A stretch of 64,000 nt of DNA from Bidens hawaiensis (lineage: Eukaryota; Streptophyta; Magnoliopsida; Asterales; Asteraceae): contig JAIQDT010009110.1 in assembly GCA_021521415.1 (NCBI GenBank), positions 25,619 through 89,618 on the forward strand, written 5' to 3'. Each line of letters opens with the position of its first letter. Within the stretch, counting starts at the first letter, position 1. Positions 59,481-64,000 of the stretch are shown here, one piece after another. Made by a program: the position numbers and the translations under genes. The notes under the pieces are model-generated. The model was not told the DNA's origin. It saw nothing but the letters and a program-made list of their open reading frames with translations, and searched no databases.

Positions 59481-59810
59481 TATAGTTAATTAAAGTTCAT
59501 TATCTTCGTGACAATGCCATAATGCTTTAACTAATTAAACTACGATACATAGATCACCATCCTTTCTCACACTTGATATGATCATCGCCACTTAATATGA
59601 TTATAATTAGGCACAAGCCCTTCTCTACAATTTAGACTTTTAGTAAATAATTGTAAACTTTTGGGATGTATAAATATTTTTAACTATTTCATAAACATAT
59701 GTTGGCAATAATTGATCACTGGTCAATCTAGTCCAAGGAAAAGTAAACGAAGACACGAAAAGAATTGAATTTTATAGTAACATAGGGTTACACTAGTCCC
59801 CTTTGGCTCA
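59481..59810. other. Upstream region of the bHLH gene
   Basis: AT-rich non-coding DNA that should contain the promoter. No G-box or other named element is assigned with confidence. Confidence 0.4.
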
Positions 59811-59820
59811 TATAAATATA
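59811..59820 (+). promoter_or_regulatory. TATA box of the bHLH gene
   Basis: TATAAATATA lies 72-75 bp before the preferred start codons, placing transcription start near 59840-59850, after the most upstream in-frame ATG at 59832. This supports a start at 59892 or 59895. Confidence 0.6.
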
Positions 59821-59891
59821 AATAGATATATGTGAACAAACACAAAAAGCCTAAAGTTGCCACACATGAGATGAGAGAGAGAGATAGAGAG

Positions 59892-62800
59892 ATGATGGCT
59901 TTAGAAACACTTTCTTCCAATGAACTCCTCAACTTCATAATCTATGACACCATCTCTGCTACCCCTTTTACCTGCAATGACTCATCTGAAACTAATATTA
60001 CCAACCCTTGTAGCAGCAGCTTCTTCTTCCACCTCCAAAATCAAAACTCTAATTCTAATTCCAATTCTAACCCTAACCCTAGTCTTTTATCTCAAGAACA
60101 TTCAGTAGCAACAACCACTGCCAAGATATCAATGGCAGTTCAAGCTTACTGCAATAATAATAATAATATCCCAGAAAAGAGTTACAATATTAATAAAGAT
60201 AAGAGTCAGAATTTAGGGGTGCAAAAGAAGAAGAGGAGAAGAAGACCTAGGGTTTGCAAGAACAAAGAAGGAGCTGAAACTCAAAGAATGACTCACATTG
60301 CCGTCGAGAGAAATCGCCGGAAACAGATGAATGAGCATCTTGCCGTCATGCGCTCACTAATGCCGGAATCTTACGTTCAGAGGGTTTGTTCTCTTTTTAT
60401 TAATATTTTAATTATATCTAGATCCAAATCCTGTATTGAATATAGGGTTTGGATAAATCATAATTGTTTAATTGTTATTATAATGTTCTCAACATGAATC
60501 TGTAACTAATAAAAAAATATCTTGGGTTTGTGAGGATTTTTATTTTTAGATTTTAATTGATGGAAAATGAAAGAATCCAACTACAATAAAGGTGATGATA
60601 ATTTTTTTATAAAGAATTATCCATTTTTTTTCAAGATTGTTTTGCATTATTTTATAAAGAATTTGGAATAATGTTTTTTTTGGTTCAATCCATAAACTAA
60701 ATCGATTAATAATAAAATAATCCTACTACAATAAAGGTGATGATAATTAGCGTGCAACAATATGTTTTTTCTTTAATTATGTTTTAAATTTTTTTTACTA
60801 ATAAAATTATGTTTTATTTTGTATTTTGGCTAAAGCTTTAACTTCATGTAGCTTGTGAAGTTATGTAAATGTGAATGTTGTATTTTTTATTTTAATATTA
60901 TTAAACTCAATCAATAATTTAAACAGCACAGTTTGCAACAGGATAAGCCAAAGTTTTAAATAGTTATTTTTCTCTCTCTCATGGTACATTGGTACACAAT
61001 CTTATAACACTGTGATTAAGCTTTCTCTTCTTTTTAGAGATCCTTTTTCTTGTCAATTTGTCGGATGCAATGAAAAACAATAACACGCCAAACTGTTACA
61101 GTTTCACATGGTTGACTTAATTCTTATAATATAAAATTATTTTACTTAATTACAGTTACACAACTTTTGTTACTTATGTTATTTTCTAGGGTGACCAAGC
61201 TTCCATAGTTGGTGGTGCAATTGAATTTGTGAAGGAGCTTGAACATATGTTACAGTCTCTAGAAGCTAAAAAATTCATCTTGACACAACAAGAAGAAGAA
61301 CAAGAAGATGAAGAACAAAGTTTAATAACAAACTTATCATCAACAATACCTCCATTTTCACAGTTTTTTTCTTACCCTCAATACACTTGCTCTCAAATTC
61401 CCAGCAAGCACACTTCAAAAAGCAAAGCAGCCATTGCAGACATTGAAGTTACTTTGATTGAAACGCATGCTAACCTTCGGGTCTTATCGCGAAAAAGACT
61501 TACTCAGTTGTACAAAATGGTGGCTTGTTTCCAAACACTTTATTTGTCCGTACTGCACCTCAATGTCACCACTTTGGACCCTTTGGGTTCTCTATTCCAT
61601 AAGTCTTAAGGTACTAACATTATACAAAAATGTGTTACATCGTTAATTAGTATCTATTCTTTTTCGATGCATGTTTGCATCATCATATACAAAAATTATA
61701 AAAATGGTACATGCTAACCTTCGGGTCTTATCGCGAAAAAGACTTACTCAGTTGTACAAAATGGTGGCTTGTTTCCAAACACTTTATTTGTCCGTACTGC
61801 ACCTCAATGTCACCACTTTGGACCCTTTGGTTCTCTATTCCATAAGTCTTAAGGTACTAACATTATACAAAAATGTGTTACATCGTTAATTAGTATCTAT
61901 TCTTTTTCGATGCATGTTTGCATCATCATATACAAAAATTATAAAAATGGTACATGCTAACCTTCGGGTCTTATCGCGAAAAAGACTTACTCAGTTGTAC
62001 AAAATGGTGGCTTGTTTCCAAACACTTTATTTGTCCGTACTGCACCTCAATGTCACCACTTTGGACCCTTTGGTTCTCTATTCCATAAGTCTTAAGGTAC
62101 TAACATTATACAAAAATGTGTTACATCGTTAATTAGTATCTATTCTTTTTCGATGCATGTTTGCATCATCATATACAAAAATTATAAAAATGGTACATGT
62201 ATATATGGTTCATGCAAAAGTGTGGAGATGAAAATGACTACACATTGGACGACTTAAGAATCCAAAAATCCAGCTTTTGAGATTCTAGCGTATACAGCTA
62301 GTACTTTTTAGATTTGAAAATTTTTCATCATGGTTTTGGGATTGAGTTTGAAAACAACTTATTGACTTGTTGAGTTTATCAAAATGCCAATAAGTTAAAA
62401 AAATTTTTGGCAAACATAAAATTCTCTCTTATTTTAGTTTTTTGAAAGAGTTAAAAAACTATTTTCAAAAAACCACAAATCCTGGTTTTTAAAATGACTA
62501 TTTGAAAATATCAATAAGTCAATAAACAATTTTCAAACTTAATCCCAAGAATGCCAAAGAAATAATAACAAATCCTGGTTTTTCGAAGTTTTTTGAAATT
62601 ATTTTCTTGCAAATTTAGACTTATTGTTGTCCAATAAATTATTGCCCTTAAATGTTACATGATTGTTAATAATTAGCCAAAGAAGACATTTATAAAGAAG
62701 TGGTATAATTTGGTGTTCTTTAGGAAAAAATAACAAAAGGGTATAATGGGGACTGGGAGGGTATATTGGGGAATTTCAACAGGTCCGGGTGTGACCTAAT

Positions 62801-63067
62801 TCCGTTAATATTTTGGGAATGATGGGTGGGAAAGGATATGTTAGGTTTCCATAAACGTGGTTGTTTCCTAGTTTAGTTTGTTTGTCTTGTAAATAAAATT
62901 AAGGAAATATTTAACTTTTGTAAAATATTGTAAAATATTCGTGAAAAATTTTGCAGGTGGAAGAAGGATGCAGACTCAACTCAGCAGACGAGATAGCAGG
63001 TACAGTCCACCAGATGCTCAGAATAATTGAGGAGGAAGCCACCCTATGTGTTGATTCAACAAACTAG
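59892..63067 (+). CDS. bHLH71-like: bHLH transcription factor, subfamily Ia (bHLH71-like)
   Basis: Exon 1 59892-60383, exon 2 61190-61610, exon 3 62957-63067, GT-AG introns. The family start is [14 protein letters not shown] at 59895 (an extra Met precedes it). A Lys/Arg-rich block KKKRRRRPR (residues 111-119) precedes basic helix-loop-helix [16 protein letters not shown] with H134, E138 and R142, the E-box-binding residues; helix 2 ([18 protein letters not shown]) opens exon 2. An ACT-like tail starts [18 protein letters not shown]. Exon 3 gives [15 protein letters not shown] to the TAG. Arabidopsis bHLH71 is in this group and interacts with the stomatal factor FAMA. Exon 2 ends in a triplicated 243-bp block; its first copy has an extra G at 61585-61587, giving a stop at 61607-61609. 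As read the protein is about 302 residues; without the extra G it would be 339. Confidence 0.9.
60384..61189 (+). other. Intron 1 of the bHLH gene
   Basis: Donor AGG|GTTTGT and acceptor TTTTCTAG|GG, phase 0, located just before the GDQAS motif. AT-rich, no element recognised. Confidence 0.88.
61466..62195 (+). repeat. Triplication of exon 2 end plus intron 2 start (3 x 243 bp)
   Basis: Copies at 61466-61709 (244 bp), 61710-61952 and 61953-62195 (243 bp each), bounded by the shared word catg. Copies 2 and 3 are identical to each other; copy 1 differs by one extra G in a ggg run (61585-61587). Each copy holds about 145 bp of exon, the splice donor AAG|GTACTAAC and about 100 bp of intron. Copies 2 and 3 have no proper splice acceptor before the exon part, so they should stay in the intron. 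Confidence 0.95.
62196..62956 (+). other. Remainder of bHLH intron 2
   Basis: AT-rich, ends in the acceptor TTTTGCAG. Includes self-similar aaaac/ccaggtttt pieces near 62330-62590 but no defined element. Confidence 0.6.
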
Positions 63068-64000
63068 AAATAGGTGTTTACCATTTTACCCCTTTGGGCT
63101 TATGTAAAATCACCATAATGCCACCTCCTTTATTCTCTCTATGCACAGTAGAAGGGGTATTTGATCTTAATTTCATTTATAACATGAGTAAGATGTTTTA
63201 AAAGATTGACCAAGTGATGTGATGAGTTGAATGATGAATCCATTTATGTTATCAAGATGTATAATATAACAAGAGCTAATTACAATAAATGGTTCTCTTG
63301 GTATTTATATAATACAATTAACACTTTGGTGCCCAAGTGACGATTGAGTCAGTTGGCGGCACCGTATTAGTCGTTGCCATTTAGTTTTTTGTATTCCGAT
63401 GTCAAAACGAATTCACCGTATTAGTCGTTGCCATTTAGTTTTTTTTTATTCCGATATCAAAACGAATTTAACATAAACTGATCGAATTTGCGTAGACTCA
63501 CAACCTCAACGCTTCGCAATTTAACCACGCCCGAGTTTACATCCGACGTCACCCCATTAGTCCACCTCGATTTTTATTATTATTTTTTTTCATTTTTAGC
63601 TCCGGTACTTTAACAAAAGTAAACAAAACCGATCGAACTCTTGTCGATTTACCGCCTCAATGTCCGGAACCGACAACGCTTGGGCTTTATAATCCGCTCG
63701 GGTTTCCAGACCAAATAAACGTGAAACAGTTTATTTGTTTGCATGTTAATCTTTTTATATGTTATTTTGACGATTTTTTTTGGGGGTTTTAACGCTCAGG
63801 TTTTACCAATAGTGTCTATACCGTAATGAGTGTAACCGATAATGTCCAAATTCACGTCAACTCACCTCCTTAATGACCGGGACCGACAATGATAGGGTTT
63901 ATTGCTGTCCAGTTTTACCGACCTTCACGGCGCAACGCGCCAGATAAAAATATAGTTTTTTTAAACGGGTCTTATTAACCACACCCCACACCCCTTTATA
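63068..64000. other. Downstream region with 54-bp duplication and Helitron-like hairpin
   Basis: The first 200 bp should hold the bHLH 3' untranslated region. A 54-bp unit starting accgtattagtcgttgcc is repeated in tandem (63361-63414 and 63415-63469). Near 63927 the hairpin GGCGCAACGCGCC followed by a tatagt end resembles a decayed Helitron 3' terminus. No gene to the window end. Confidence 0.45.

Noticed and set aside
59832..59891. Upstream ATG at 59832 as bHLH start
   Set aside because: It would add 20 residues not seen in the family and lies at or before the expected transcription start from the TATA box at 59811.
61671..62132. Two identical 72-codon frames after bHLH exon 2
   Set aside because: They are the second and third copies of the duplicated exon end, without their own start or splice acceptor.

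Overview
The window is plant nuclear DNA, AT-rich and crowded with transposons. Two intron-containing host genes, plant retrotransposons with initiator-Met-tRNA primer sites, Helitrons and a 5S-derived Cassandra LTR show this. The protein and repeat flavour resembles the daisy family (Asteraceae), but that family call is an inference. I see no bacterial genes, operons, CRISPR arrays, rRNA genes or complete tRNA genes.

Host genes. (1) 17677-18988, minus strand: three exons encoding a 195-residue tetratricopeptide-like protein, with a 415-bp hAT MITE in intron 1 and a copia LTR starting 136 bp beyond the stop codon. (2) 59892-63067, plus strand: a subfamily Ia bHLH transcription factor closest to bHLH71. 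The end of its exon 2 plus the start of intron 2 is present three times in tandem, and the first copy carries one extra G that shifts the frame just before the last exon.

Layout. 1-930: 5' part of an RTE-type LINE (minus). 1872-2929: hAT element. 4030-4393: L1 3' end. 4893-7265: Mutator-like element with arms of about 1 kb, carrying a Cassandra solo LTR. 8133-9205: foldback element filled with a gacacaatg minisatellite. 9202-17541: copia element A (minus), with an extra piece of leader beyond its 3' LTR. 21264-21897: Helitron. 22961-26702: a hAT MITE containing a Harbinger element, which itself contains another TIR element and a Helitron. 26980-28147: hAT element with a dead transposase. 30307-30699 and 33137-33526: two copies of one SINE-like retroposon, each with a 15-bp target duplication. 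32503-33000: hAT MITE. About 34213-37300 and 37724-39852: Helitron-like segments. 42266-47108: LTR-gag-LTR gypsy derivative without pol, joined to the truncated copia element B (47109-52140). 52966-58919: CACTA element holding a chimeric but uninterrupted transposase-type gene and a 905-bp palindrome of two head-to-head LTRs.

Most boundaries were set by finding target-site duplications of the size expected for each superfamily: 8 bp for hAT, 9 bp for Mutator, 3 bp for CACTA and Harbinger, 5 bp for LTR elements, 15 bp for the retroposon and A/T flanks for Helitrons. The most unusual objects are the head-to-head LTR palindrome and the triplicated exon. I found no evidence of a new multi-gene system; the genes do not form a pathway, and the coding content outside the two host genes belongs to mobile elements.
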